Shown piece by piece: positions 46,254-54,291 of a DNA stretch of 64,000 nucleotides; within the stretch, counting starts at the first letter, position 1, and each line of letters starts with the position of its first letter. The translations under genes and the position numbers were made by a program. This DNA is from an uncultured Gammaproteobacteria bacterium (GTDB lineage: Bacteria > Pseudomonadota > Gammaproteobacteria > Pseudomonadales > Porticoccaceae). The notes under the pieces are model-generated. The model did no database searches. It saw only the letters and a program-made list of their open reading frames with translations, and was not told the DNA's origin. Where the stretch lies: the NCBI GenBank assembly GCA_913058345.1, contig CAJXQR010000002.1, positions 1-64,000 on the forward strand, written 5' to 3'.

Positions 46254-47522
46254 TTAAATCTCTTTATACACAGGATGCCGTTGACAAATAGCCAGAACCT
46301 TAGTTTTTACCTCACTAATCACCTGTTCAGAAGTACCATCTTCCAACGAAGCCAGCACGTCACACATCCAATGGGTCAGCTCAACAGTATCAGCTTCGCT
46401 AAAACCACGCGTGGTGATGGCCGGGGTGCCAACGCGCAAACCGCTGGTAACGAAAGGTGAGCGCGGGTCATTGGGCACGGCATTCTTGTTAACCGTGATA
46501 TTAGCCAGACCCAGCGCTGCATCAGCATCTTTCCCCGTGTAGCCTTTGCCAATCAAGTTAACTAACATCAAATGATCGTCTGTACCGCCGGAGACAATAT
46601 CAATGCCACGCTCGACGAAGGTGGCCGCCATGGCGCGAGCGTTAACAATCACCTGCTGCTGATAGCGCTTGAACTCATCACTCATCGCCTCTTTAAAGCT
46701 CACCGCTTTAGCCGCAATAACGTGCATTAATGGGCCGCCCTGCCCCCCTGGAAAAACAGCAGAATTAAATTTTTTCTCCAAGGCCTCATTGGCGCGAGCG
46801 AGAATCAATCCACCACGGGGGCCACGCAGAGTTTTATGAGTCGTTGTAGTCACCACATCAGCAATCGGCACCGGATTAGGATAGCAACCAGCCGCCACCA
46901 GACCTGCAACATGGGCCATATCGACCATTAAATAGGCTCCCGCTTTATCGGCAATGTCACGAAAGCGCTGCCAGTCCATTACACGTGAATAGGCAGAAAA
47001 ACCGGCAATGATCATTTTGGGCTTGTGTTCCAATGCCAGGCTTTCAACCTGAGCGTAATCGACTTCGCCCGTGGCATTGTCTAGACCGTACTGAATGGCA
47101 TTATACGTCTTACCTGAAAAGCTCGGCTTGGCACCGTGAGTCAGATGACCACCGTCAGCCAGACTCATACCAAGCACGGTGTCACCAGGTTCACACAATG
47201 CCTGAAAAACGGCGGCATTGGCCTGAGAGCCCGAGTGGGGCTGCACATTGGCATAATCAGCACCGAACAGCTCTTTGGCGCGTGCAATTGCCAACGCTTC
47301 AGCCACATCGACATACTCACAACCACCATAATAACGCTTGCCCGGATAGCCCTCGGCGTATTTGTTCGTTAATACCGTACCTTGGGCAAACATCACCTGG
47401 GGGCTGGTGTAGTTTTCAGAGGCTATCAGCTCAATATGCTCTTCTTGACGACGCTCTTCATTTTGTATCGACTGCCAAATTTCTGGATCGAACTGGGCCA
47501 GGGTTTGCTGATTATCGAACAT
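46254..47522 (-). CDS. glyA: Serine hydroxymethyltransferase
   Basis: GlyA (422 residues) interconverts serine and glycine with tetrahydrofolate, using PLP. Key segments: [10 protein letters not shown] near the N-terminus, [26 protein letters not shown], and the PLP-Lys region [13 protein letters not shown] (about residue 230). Length is typical. It leads a minus-strand gene series; 102 bp separate it from nrdR, so a separate promoter for nrdR–rib is possible. Confidence 0.97.
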   Translation of the reverse strand: MFDNQQTLAQFDPEIWQSIQNEERRQEEHIELIASENYTSPQVMFAQGTVLTNKYAEGYPGKRYYGGCEYVDVAEALAIARAKELFGADYANVQPHSGSQANAAVFQALCEPGDTVLGMSLADGGHLTHGAKPSFSGKTYNAIQYGLDNATGEVDYAQVESLALEHKPKMIIAGFSAYSRVMDWQRFRDIADKAGAYLMVDMAHVAGLVAAGCYPNPVPIADVVTTTTHKTLRGPRGGLILARANEALEKKFNSAVFPGGQGGPLMHVIAAKAVSFKEAMSDEFKRYQQQVIVNARAMAATFVERGIDIVSGGTDDHLMLVNLIGKGYTGKDADAALGLANITVNKNAVPNDPRSPFVTSGLRVGTPAITTRGFSEADTVELTHWMCDVLASLEDGTSEQVISEVKTKVLAICQRHPVYKEI

Positions 47523-47657
47523 AATTCGGACTCTCGAGGAAAACCGAGAATTCTACACAATCCAACGCTGACAGCCTATCCCGTAAAACAAGATAAGGAG
47601 GAAATATATTTTATAGATGGGTACAGAGGAGGAGAAAGATAAGAACCGCTCAAGTAA

Positions 47658-48482
47658 CTAAACGGTTTGCGCCATTCGCTTTGCCAGCGCCTTGTAGGAA
47701 CCTACATTAAAAGCAAGGCCCATATGAGATGCCTTGTTAACTTCAATATTAAGACTTTCGTCCTTTTCGGCACAGCTTTGCCAGCCAACAACACCGTCAT
47801 TTCGGGAGTAAATCGCAAATTGAGGCACATCAACCTCCCTTGGTGCAATCATGTTTTGCACAAAATCGCACATGCAATAACCAGTGCCACAGGACGCGCC
47901 TAAATCTCGCCCCACTAATTTACCCTGGCCAATTTTCAAATAATCCCAAACTCCCACCACCGCGGGGTGGGCTTCAACAATATCCCTAAAAGGCGAGCCC
48001 ACGGTAATCACTCGGTTAATGAGCTCAGGAATCTTTTGCACGATACTTTTCGCCAGCATCCCGCCCAGGCTATGTCCCACCAATATCACTTTTTTACCAC
48101 TTTTGCGGTGGATTCCCTCAATTTGCCGAATTAGTTTGATCGAGGTTTTCTCAGGACAATTAGTATTCCAATGAATTTTGGCAGCGTGGGGTTTATAACC
48201 AATTCGCCGCATCCACTGGCGCATCGGCAGCATAATAAGGTCATTGGCGATAAATCCGGGAATCACCAATACAGGCTCCCCATTACCTCGCTCAATACCA
48301 CGCCCCCAAAAAACAGGGTGACAATAAAGCGCTGCAAACTCTGCGGGGAAAATCGCCTCACGCCAAATAGGAGTAAGCGTTCGTTCAATCGAAGGGTCAT
48401 GGGCAAAAGGGCCGTCTTCCTCATCATTTTCCAGATGCTCGAGCAACTCCTCCATAACATCACTTGCATTGCTTTCACTCAT
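47658..48482 (-). CDS. Alpha/beta hydrolase, lipase-like, next to the PHA genes
   Basis: This 274-residue hydrolase has no signal peptide. An acidic N-terminal stretch (about 10-25) precedes an alpha/beta-hydrolase core. It shows PVLVIPGFIAND, the nucleophile elbow VGHSLGGM (Ser near 138), ITVGSPF, an Asp in YSRNDGVVGW and a late His in ASHMGLAFN. This pattern is that of intracellular lipases/esterases. Being next to a phasin it could act on PHA granules as a depolymerase, but that is inference. A strong terminator separates it from the upstream phasin gene. Confidence 0.82.
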   Translation of the reverse strand: MSESNASDVMEELLEHLENDEEDGPFAHDPSIERTLTPIWREAIFPAEFAALYCHPVFWGRGIERGNGEPVLVIPGFIANDLIMLPMRQWMRRIGYKPHAAKIHWNTNCPEKTSIKLIRQIEGIHRKSGKKVILVGHSLGGMLAKSIVQKIPELINRVITVGSPFRDIVEAHPAVVGVWDYLKIGQGKLVGRDLGASCGTGYCMCDFVQNMIAPREVDVPQFAIYSRNDGVVGWQSCAEKDESLNIEVNKASHMGLAFNVGSYKALAKRMAQTV

Positions 48483-48557
48483 GCTTCAACCCCGTTGCAT
48501 AAATCACACAGCCCGTCACTTTATCAACCAAGCATGCCAATCCAAAACGCTAAAAGA

Positions 48558-48596
48558 AAGTTAGGGCGAGTTTTTAGTTACAAACCGCCCTAACTT
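48558..48596 (-). terminator. Rho-independent terminator of the phasin gene
   Basis: AAGTTAGGGCG (48558-48568) pairs perfectly with CGCCCTAACTT (48586-48596). On the minus strand a TTTCTTTTA run follows. It starts nine bases after the phasin stop. Confidence 0.85.
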
Positions 48597-48604
48597 AAGC
48601 TTAT

Positions 48605-49132
48605 TTAAGCAACAGACTTCACCATTTTTTCAGCAGCTTCTGTCGCACTCACCACTGACTTCTTCACGAGATCAGTCATAGGGTTCTCAACCCCCCAAGA
48701 GCGGTATAAATTAAGTGCCGCTTTTGAAGAATTGCGCGTACCTTCAAAAAGAGATTTAGCCGTGCTATTAAAGCTATCGGACATATCTCGCTGCTCAGTG
48801 ACCATCTCTTTAAAGACTTCAAATGCTTCAGCCTGAGACTGGGTCAGTGACTCCAACAAAACACCGACGTTGTTTTGATAATCCCTAGGACTAGCGGCGA
48901 GTTTTTTAGACAACTCGAGCGCATTAGTCTGACTATCGGCAATGCGCTGACCAATAGAGTCACCAAAGCGAACACCGCGCTCACGGGCACTTTTAAAAGC
49001 GCCGTTAACAATTTTCTGGTTTTCAATTAACGTATCAATATAGCTTTGAACTTCTAGCGACATGTCTGCCTCCGCCTTTGTGGACTTGGGTGATGGCTTA
49101 GCTTTTACAGCACTTGCTTTCGATTCGGTCAT
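48605..49132 (-). CDS. phaP: Phasin-family PHA granule protein
   Basis: This 175-residue, all-helical, amphipathic protein has Lys/Ala-rich ends and no Cys. The central region (about 25-150) fits the phasin family, which coats polyhydroxyalkanoate granules. Two starts are credible: ATG 49132 with AGGAAG, giving a basic Lys/Pro/Ala N-terminal tail, and an in-frame ATG 49063 with GGAGG five bases away, giving 152 residues without the tail. It is divergent from the PadR regulator, with paired palindromes between them, and is followed by a strong terminator. The name rests on family and context. Confidence 0.85.
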   Translation of the reverse strand: MTESKASAVKAKPSPKSTKAEADMSLEVQSYIDTLIENQKIVNGAFKSARERGVRFGDSIGQRIADSQTNALELSKKLAASPRDYQNNVGVLLESLTQSQAEAFEVFKEMVTEQRDMSDSFNSTAKSLFEGTRNSSKAALNLYRSWGVENPMTDLVKKSVVSATEAAEKMVKSVA

Positions 49133-49231
49133 GGCTCTTCCTCAGATAAATTAACAAATCACGCAGAGCGCTTATGGCTTGCGCTTTACCCTGAAGTCGA
49201 AAAGCAACATCAAGATACGCTTGCTATTTAA

Positions 49232-49244
49232 ATGCAAATTGCAT
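49232..49244. promoter_or_regulatory. Palindrome ATGCA-AAT-TGCAT, operator candidate
   Basis: A perfect palindrome with 5-bp arms lies between the divergent phasin and PadR genes. It shares the TGCA-N3-TGCA core with the second palindrome at 49264. Center-to-center distance is 34 bp, about three helical turns. Confidence 0.6.
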
Positions 49245-49263
49245 ATAGTGTCAAGCATTAAAT

Positions 49264-49280
49264 AAGTGCAATATGCACTT
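49264..49280. promoter_or_regulatory. Palindrome AAGTGCA-ATA-TGCACTT, operator candidate
   Basis: Perfect 7-bp arms and a 3-base spacer with the same TGCA-N3-TGCA core as the palindrome at 49232, 34 bp upstream of the padR-like start. A likely binding site for the adjacent PadR-type protein. Confidence 0.65.
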
Positions 49281-49313
49281 AGCGATTAATACTATTCACT
49301 AACCTACTATCGA

Positions 49314-49721
49314 ATGATTCGTATGACCCAAGATAAAGAAACACCAACGACAAAAATGCCCAGCGAAATGCTCACTGCACACCTGTTGGCTTTACTGAAA
49401 AATTGGTCTGGCTATGGCTACGAGCTGGCGAAAAAGCTAGAAGAAGCCGGTTATGGCGGCTTCAACAGTGGCACGCTGTACCGCACCTTGCGGCAGATGG
49501 AAAAAACCGGTTTAATTTCATCACTATGGGATACCTCTTCAGACGGTCCAGCACGGAGAATCTACAGCCTGACCAAAACTGGCTCGCTCTTTCTTAATAA
49601 CTGGATCACCTTGCTCGACATGCATAAAGCCACTCTCAACAACTTTATAAAAATCGCCGAAATGGCGACCGAACCCACCGATAACTCATCTAACGGAAAA
49701 GGAACAGACATAGAATCCTGA
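49314..49721 (+). CDS. phaQ: PadR-family regulator (PhaQ-like)
   Basis: This 135-residue DNA-binding protein has a PadR winged helix (about 18-95): LTAHLLALLKNWSGYGYELAKKL, GTLYRTLRQMEKTGLI and GPARRIYSLTKTG. The C-terminal helix is short. In Bacillus, the PadR-type repressor PhaQ controls phasin expression in response to polymer and lies in the same cluster. The same position here, divergent from a phasin and upstream of a synthase, supports the same role. That is inference; no experiment on this protein is known to me. Confidence 0.78.
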   Translation: MIRMTQDKETPTTKMPSEMLTAHLLALLKNWSGYGYELAKKLEEAGYGGFNSGTLYRTLRQMEKTGLISSLWDTSSDGPARRIYSLTKTGSLFLNNWITLLDMHKATLNNFIKIAEMATEPTDNSSNGKGTDIES

Positions 49722-49764
49722 ATCAAACCAACGCTAAACACCGCCGATATATAAGGAAGATATT

Positions 49765-50190
49765 ATGAGCCTAGATAAAGAGAAACATTTCCTGGAACCC
49801 ATGAGAATGTGGCGCGAATGGGTTCAGAAATCAGAAAAACAATGGAGTGAAGCCCTCACCGACGTGATGGCCGACGAGAAATCGAGCAAAATGTTGGGTC
49901 ACTATTTCCAAGAATGGCTCCACGCCCAAAATATGTTTACCGAAATGATAGGGCAACAGCTAGCCGCGCTTAATTTACCTTCCCGTGCTGATGTGCTCGG
50001 TGTAGAAGATAGACTCAGCGGTGTGGAAGATGCTCTATCAACACTGACTGCCGAAATACACCAACTAAAGAAACAACTCTCCGCTGCGGATCGAGAAGCT
50101 GCTATGCCAGTAACTAAGCCCCGGCGAACACGCAAGCCGCCAACCAAGCCAACAAGCCAGGATCAAAGCACTAATACTGGCGACAAATAG
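49765..50190 (+). CDS. PhaE/PhaR-like PHA synthase subunit, short
   Basis: This 141-residue protein begins with an amphipathic helical region containing FLEPMRMWREWVQ and a long helix ending LNLPSRADVLGVEDRL, followed by a coiled-coil-like VEDALSTLTAEIHQLKKQL. The end is a basic Pro/Lys/Thr tail. The LNLPSRADV plus heptad pattern is shared with PhaE/PhaR subunits of class III/IV synthases and with granule-associated proteins. It is shorter than the usual 180-360 residues. AAGGA precedes the ATG, and only 10 bp separate it from phaC, so it is the likely synthase partner. Confidence 0.75.
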   Translation: MSLDKEKHFLEPMRMWREWVQKSEKQWSEALTDVMADEKSSKMLGHYFQEWLHAQNMFTEMIGQQLAALNLPSRADVLGVEDRLSGVEDALSTLTAEIHQLKKQLSAADREAAMPVTKPRRTRKPPTKPTSQDQSTNTGDK

Positions 50191-50200
50191 GTGGAGTCAG

Positions 50201-51268
50201 ATGAGCAGTGAAAATGATGTTGACAATAAAATTAAGAACGTTGTTAAAAAGGTACTATCACGGAACATCGATGGTCTAAAGCACCTCGACGGACTGGCTC
50301 TGGATCTAGGCGTTACGCCAAAGGATATTATTTACTCCCGCGGGCCCATAAAGCTTTATCACTACCATCCGACCTGTGACGAGATTTACCGTGTGCCGAT
50401 CGTTCTCGTCATGTCCTTAATCAATCGTTATTACATCGTGGATCTGGCCCCCGGACAAAGCTTCGTTGAATATTTGGTGGCACAAGGTTTTGATGTCTAC
50501 TTAATTGATTGGGGTCTACCGAGAAAAGAGCATCAGCATTTTTGTTTTGACAGCTATGTCGATGATTTTCTGCCGGACTGTCTCGACAAGGTGGCTGATG
50601 ACTGTGGAGAAGAGGACGTCTCTTTGATTGGCTATTGCCTCGGCGGTGTAATCGCCTCTCTTTACACAGCCATTCACCCGGAAAAAAAGATTAAAAACCT
50701 GGTCGATATTGCCACTCCAATCAACACGGAAGGCATGCCGTTATATAAAAGCTGGGCCGACAATGAAACCTTTGATATTGACCAAATTGTCACCCAGCTT
50801 GGTAATATCCCCGGCGGTATGGTCGACACCATGCTTCAAGCCTTGCGTCCTTTTCAAAAAACGGCCGGCCGAATGCAAATGCTTGATAATGCAGGTGACG
50901 ATAAGTTTCTCGAAGCACACTATCGTTTTGAACGTTGGACAGCAGACCAGGTTCCCATTGCTGGTGAAGCGGCTCGTCAACTCTTCCGAGAGTTTTTGCA
51001 CGACAATAAAATATATAAAGGCGAAATGGAAATTGCCGGAAAAAATGCCAATTTAGCAAATATTGTTGCGCCTTTTCTACACATTGCAGCACTTCACGAT
51101 CACATCGTGCCCACAGCCGCATCCAAAACTTTGATAGACCTGGTTGGCAGTGACGATAAGTCCGAAATTGTCCTTAAGGGTGGTCACGTCAGTTTAATTG
51201 CTGGTGGTAACGCCGTGTTTCGACTATGGCCACAAGTCGCCAAGTGGTTGGAGGAGAGATCCTTGTAG
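50201..51268 (+). CDS. phaC: PHA synthase PhaC, class III/IV size
   Basis: This 355-residue enzyme polymerises 3-hydroxyacyl-CoA into polyhydroxyalkanoate. The size is that of class III/IV catalytic subunits, which need PhaE or PhaR, not of the roughly 560-residue class I/II enzymes. The lipase-like box GYCLGG holds Cys146, Asp300 is in HDHIVP and His329 in GGHVSL. These positions match the catalytic triad of class III synthases almost residue for residue. GGTGGAG precedes the ATG. It is encoded directly after the putative subunit gene and before a GNAT gene. Confidence 0.93.
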   Translation: MSSENDVDNKIKNVVKKVLSRNIDGLKHLDGLALDLGVTPKDIIYSRGPIKLYHYHPTCDEIYRVPIVLVMSLINRYYIVDLAPGQSFVEYLVAQGFDVYLIDWGLPRKEHQHFCFDSYVDDFLPDCLDKVADDCGEEDVSLIGYCLGGVIASLYTAIHPEKKIKNLVDIATPINTEGMPLYKSWADNETFDIDQIVTQLGNIPGGMVDTMLQALRPFQKTAGRMQMLDNAGDDKFLEAHYRFERWTADQVPIAGEAARQLFREFLHDNKIYKGEMEIAGKNANLANIVAPFLHIAALHDHIVPTAASKTLIDLVGSDDKSEIVLKGGHVSLIAGGNAVFRLWPQVAKWLEERSL

Positions 51269-51322
51269 GTATCCCACTACCTTCCACCTTTTTATTCAAT
51301 ACTTTACTGCTGGAGAGAAATT

Positions 51323-51889
51323 TTGGAAACATTTCCCAAACAAGTTGAATTACGCAATGGCCAGGCCTCTCTGCACCTGATGTCAGGACAGGATAAGGCT
51401 GACATGCTTGCTTTCGCCAAAACTTTGCCGCCTCACGATTTACTATTTTTACGGCGCGATATTCTAAAACCCCGCGTCATAGAAACCTGGGTGAAAAAAA
51501 TCGAGTCCGGAAAAAATATCAGCGTCATCGCCAGCATCAATGATGAAATCATTGGTTACGGCACTCTGAGTCGAGGTGAAATTGACTGGTCCCGCCACGT
51601 GGCTGAATTGCGCATCATGGTCGGGCCGAATCATCGCGAAACAGGTGTCGGCCGTGTTCTTGTGCGCGAATTATTCCGTATTGCACTGGATAAAAAAATC
51701 GAAAAGATCTATGCCCGTATGACCCTAGACCAAACTGGCGCCCGCAAACTCTTTCAGGAACTGGGTTTTCACCCCGAAGCCTTACTGGAGAATGAAGTAA
51801 AAGACAGGGAAGGAAAAGTGCACGACGTACTATCGATGGCCGTCGATGTTGAAACCTTCCTCGCTCGTCGCGATCGCTATGGACTATAA
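51323..51889 (+). CDS. GNAT-family N-acetyltransferase
   Basis: This 188-residue acetyl-CoA-dependent transferase has the GNAT core at about 65-175, including the VAELRIMVGP strand, the acyl-CoA-binding segment RETGVGRVLV, and KLFQELGF near the end. The start is TTG at 51323, supported by GGAGAG six bases upstream and the absence of a better ATG. It follows phaC by 54 bp on the same strand and could be part of the transcript. Substrate unknown; a role in protein acetylation or small-molecule modification is equally possible. Confidence 0.82.
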   Translation: METFPKQVELRNGQASLHLMSGQDKADMLAFAKTLPPHDLLFLRRDILKPRVIETWVKKIESGKNISVIASINDEIIGYGTLSRGEIDWSRHVAELRIMVGPNHRETGVGRVLVRELFRIALDKKIEKIYARMTLDQTGARKLFQELGFHPEALLENEVKDREGKVHDVLSMAVDVETFLARRDRYGL

Positions 51890-51938
51890 ACATTCATAAG
51901 CAACGAGCCGCGACTACCACTCATTGGCCAAGCACCTC

Positions 51939-51982
51939 ACACTCGCTAACAAAAGAACAAACAAGCCCTTGTCAGCGAGTGT
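51939..51982. repeat. Inverted repeat between convergent genes
   Basis: ACACTCGCTAAC (51939-51950) and GTCAGCGAGTGT (51971-51982) pair over 9 bp plus 2 after a mismatch, around a 20-base loop. It lies between the GNAT and CocE genes. No clear T-run, so a terminator role is only possible. Confidence 0.4.
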
Positions 51983-51984
51983 CG

Positions 51985-53712
51985 TTAGGCATTGATAATG
52001 GGCAGCACCAAATGAGAGGCATAACACCGATCATGATAAACCTTCTGTAAAGCCGATACGCTGCCAACCGCTTCAACCCCCACCTCTCCTGTATTGGGAT
52101 TACGATCGTAACGGGGGAAATCACTCGATGTGATGATCACTCGAAGTCGATGCCCGGCCTTAAACACCATTGCCGTCGCCAGCAAGTTGATTTTCCATTT
52201 CACCACCTCCCCTGGTTCAAAAACCTGCCCCGTTTGATGAACCTGATATGAAGCCCTCAGCACACCATCACAGACATTAAATGTCTTGCCATCAGCTCGC
52301 ACTTCACACAATTTAATCATCCAGTCAGTATCGATCGCAGAAGTACTGGCATAAATTTCAGCACTGAGCGAGCCTGCCAGCTCCAAATCTTCTGACAATG
52401 CATTTGAGGTATATACCAGCACATCCCGGCGGCCAAGAATCCCTGCTTGATCAATAGGGCCGGGGGTATATTTAGGTGGCATTAATAAGGTGCCGCCGCA
52501 GGTTGGACAGGGATCTTCGGGGTCATAAACATAACTATCAGGAGACATTTCATGCTGCGGCTTATCTGGCCCGAAATAAGCATTGCTACCAAGATACCAG
52601 GACGTTGGCACCGCGCGAGCAGGCGGCCACTCTTGTTCATCGCGCCAACGATTAATGCCTTGCACAAAAACCTTAACCGGCGCTTCATTCTCAATACCAT
52701 TTTGTTCGTCTTTTAACCAACGACTAAACCAACGCAATTGCAATGTAGTGAGATCTTCCTTTAAATCCATAAACAGACCGCTGCTACGAAAACCAAAATC
52801 AACCTGCCCAACCATGTTCATAAACATACTGTGGGACCAGGGGCCGATAATCATCCGCGTATTTTCTCGTGCCAGCTCAGTGCCTCCATTAGCTTTCATA
52901 CCGGCAAAGTGTTCTAGATCGGCACCGAGTAACATGTCATACCAACCAGCAATAATAAGCGCTGGGACTTTGACTGATTCGTGCCGGTTATTGAGCAGAA
53001 TTTTATCTGTCCAGTCATCAGGCACAGGGTGCTTAAACATTTCGTAAAGAAAGGGCACAAAGTTTTCATCTTCTTTATGCCCAGCACTCAATTCATTCAA
53101 TGGCCGTTCGCAAACCAGCTCACTAAAGGCATCATTCGCATCGGCCAGCTCGGTGAGGCGAGCCATTAATTCAGGCAGTTCTTTACCTGAACGGATTAAG
53201 GCGGCAGGACCAATAATACGCAACGCCCAGGTCACCAGTGTAGACAGCTGCATCACACCATCGCGCCAAAAATTATTGTTCCAAAAACTATTCGGAGCAG
53301 TCGTTGGTGAAATGGCTCGCAGCGCCTCGTGGCCCGACGCAGCCCCCAGCCAGGTGTTACCGCCCATATAGGACAACCCGTAACAACCAACAACGCCCGC
53401 CGACCAGGGCTGCTTTGCCGCCCAATCTACCGTATCAGCACAATCCGGTTCTTCATCGCGATAGGGGAAAAAAACGCCACCCTCAGAGGCCCAGCGACTA
53501 CGTACATCCTGAATCACCACCACAAAGCCTGCTGCGGCAGCACGAATAGGATCAAGCGTCGAGGCCGTGATCAGCCACATCTCTTTGTTATAGGGCGTTC
53601 TTTGTACTAGAACCGGGTATTGCCCCTCATCAGCCGGGCGATAAACATCCGCTCTCAGTAACACGCCATCGCGCATGGGTACATCAATGTTCTTGTCTAC
53701 TAGGACACTCAT
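51985..53712 (-). CDS. CocE/NonD-family hydrolase (S15-like)
   Basis: This 575-residue enzyme is of the X-Pro dipeptidyl peptidase/CocE type, with an alpha/beta-hydrolase core, a helical cap and a C-terminal jelly-roll (about 430-570). The nucleophile elbow is YGLSYMGG (Ser near residue 115), and WYDMLLGADL carries the expected acid. Members hydrolyse esters, amides or acylated antibiotics; the substrate cannot be predicted. ATG 53712 is preferred over 53736 because GGAG lies eight bases upstream. No signal peptide. It converges on the GNAT gene. Confidence 0.88.
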   Translation of the reverse strand: MSVLVDKNIDVPMRDGVLLRADVYRPADEGQYPVLVQRTPYNKEMWLITASTLDPIRAAAAGFVVVIQDVRSRWASEGGVFFPYRDEEPDCADTVDWAAKQPWSAGVVGCYGLSYMGGNTWLGAASGHEALRAISPTTAPNSFWNNNFWRDGVMQLSTLVTWALRIIGPAALIRSGKELPELMARLTELADANDAFSELVCERPLNELSAGHKEDENFVPFLYEMFKHPVPDDWTDKILLNNRHESVKVPALIIAGWYDMLLGADLEHFAGMKANGGTELARENTRMIIGPWSHSMFMNMVGQVDFGFRSSGLFMDLKEDLTTLQLRWFSRWLKDEQNGIENEAPVKVFVQGINRWRDEQEWPPARAVPTSWYLGSNAYFGPDKPQHEMSPDSYVYDPEDPCPTCGGTLLMPPKYTPGPIDQAGILGRRDVLVYTSNALSEDLELAGSLSAEIYASTSAIDTDWMIKLCEVRADGKTFNVCDGVLRASYQVHQTGQVFEPGEVVKWKINLLATAMVFKAGHRLRVIITSSDFPRYDRNPNTGEVGVEAVGSVSALQKVYHDRCYASHLVLPIINA

Positions 53713-54291
53713 TTCTGTCTCTCCAAGCTTATCCAATAAGAGTCAACATGGTACGCCAATAAAAGAATAGAAGGATGAATTGTTAATTAAAAAATGTAAA
53801 TCAAGATAGATAATTCAGGAAACGCGACTTCACCATGCACTTAGGTGCACGATAAAGTATTTAAATTTTTTGTTTAATGCCCTTGATTTAAATGCTGATG
53901 CATTGGCATGGCGCTCAATTCGGCAAACAAAAACGGCAACAATACCGTTAAAGAAAGGAGAGTTCTTGTTTGAGCACTTTTATTAATTTTCAGCTGATAA
54001 AACTATGCGTTTGAAATAAGGCAGAATCCTTTTCTGCCAACGTTTGTCTATCACCGCGATGGCGGCCACTTTAATTACAGTGTTTTTTTCAGCAGACGTC
54101 TAAACTGTTTCAGCCATTAATGCTCTCCTGCTCTGACTTTTTGCCTGCCCGTAACCGTAACCCAGACAAATTAGACCATCAACACTGCTAAGCCTCTCCC
54201 AACCAACTTGCCGTGAGCGTTTTTAGAAATCCCTACCGCGGTTATCTTGCATGACGTCACAAACAGGCATACTACTCTGCCGACTTTAGCC
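53713..54291. other. Non-coding stretch of about 580 bp
   Basis: I find no credible gene on either strand. Visible structure: a TGCAC-TTAG-GTGCA palindrome (53836-53849) followed by an AT-rich run, and a perfect 7-bp hairpin GGCAGAA/TTCTGCC (54020-54038) without a T-tract. The promoter of the CocE gene must lie at its left end. Confidence 0.6.

Noticed and set aside
53836-53849. TGCAC-TTAG-GTGCA palindrome as a third PadR operator
   Set aside because: The core spacing differs from the TGCA-N3-TGCA pair and it is not next to a PHA gene start.
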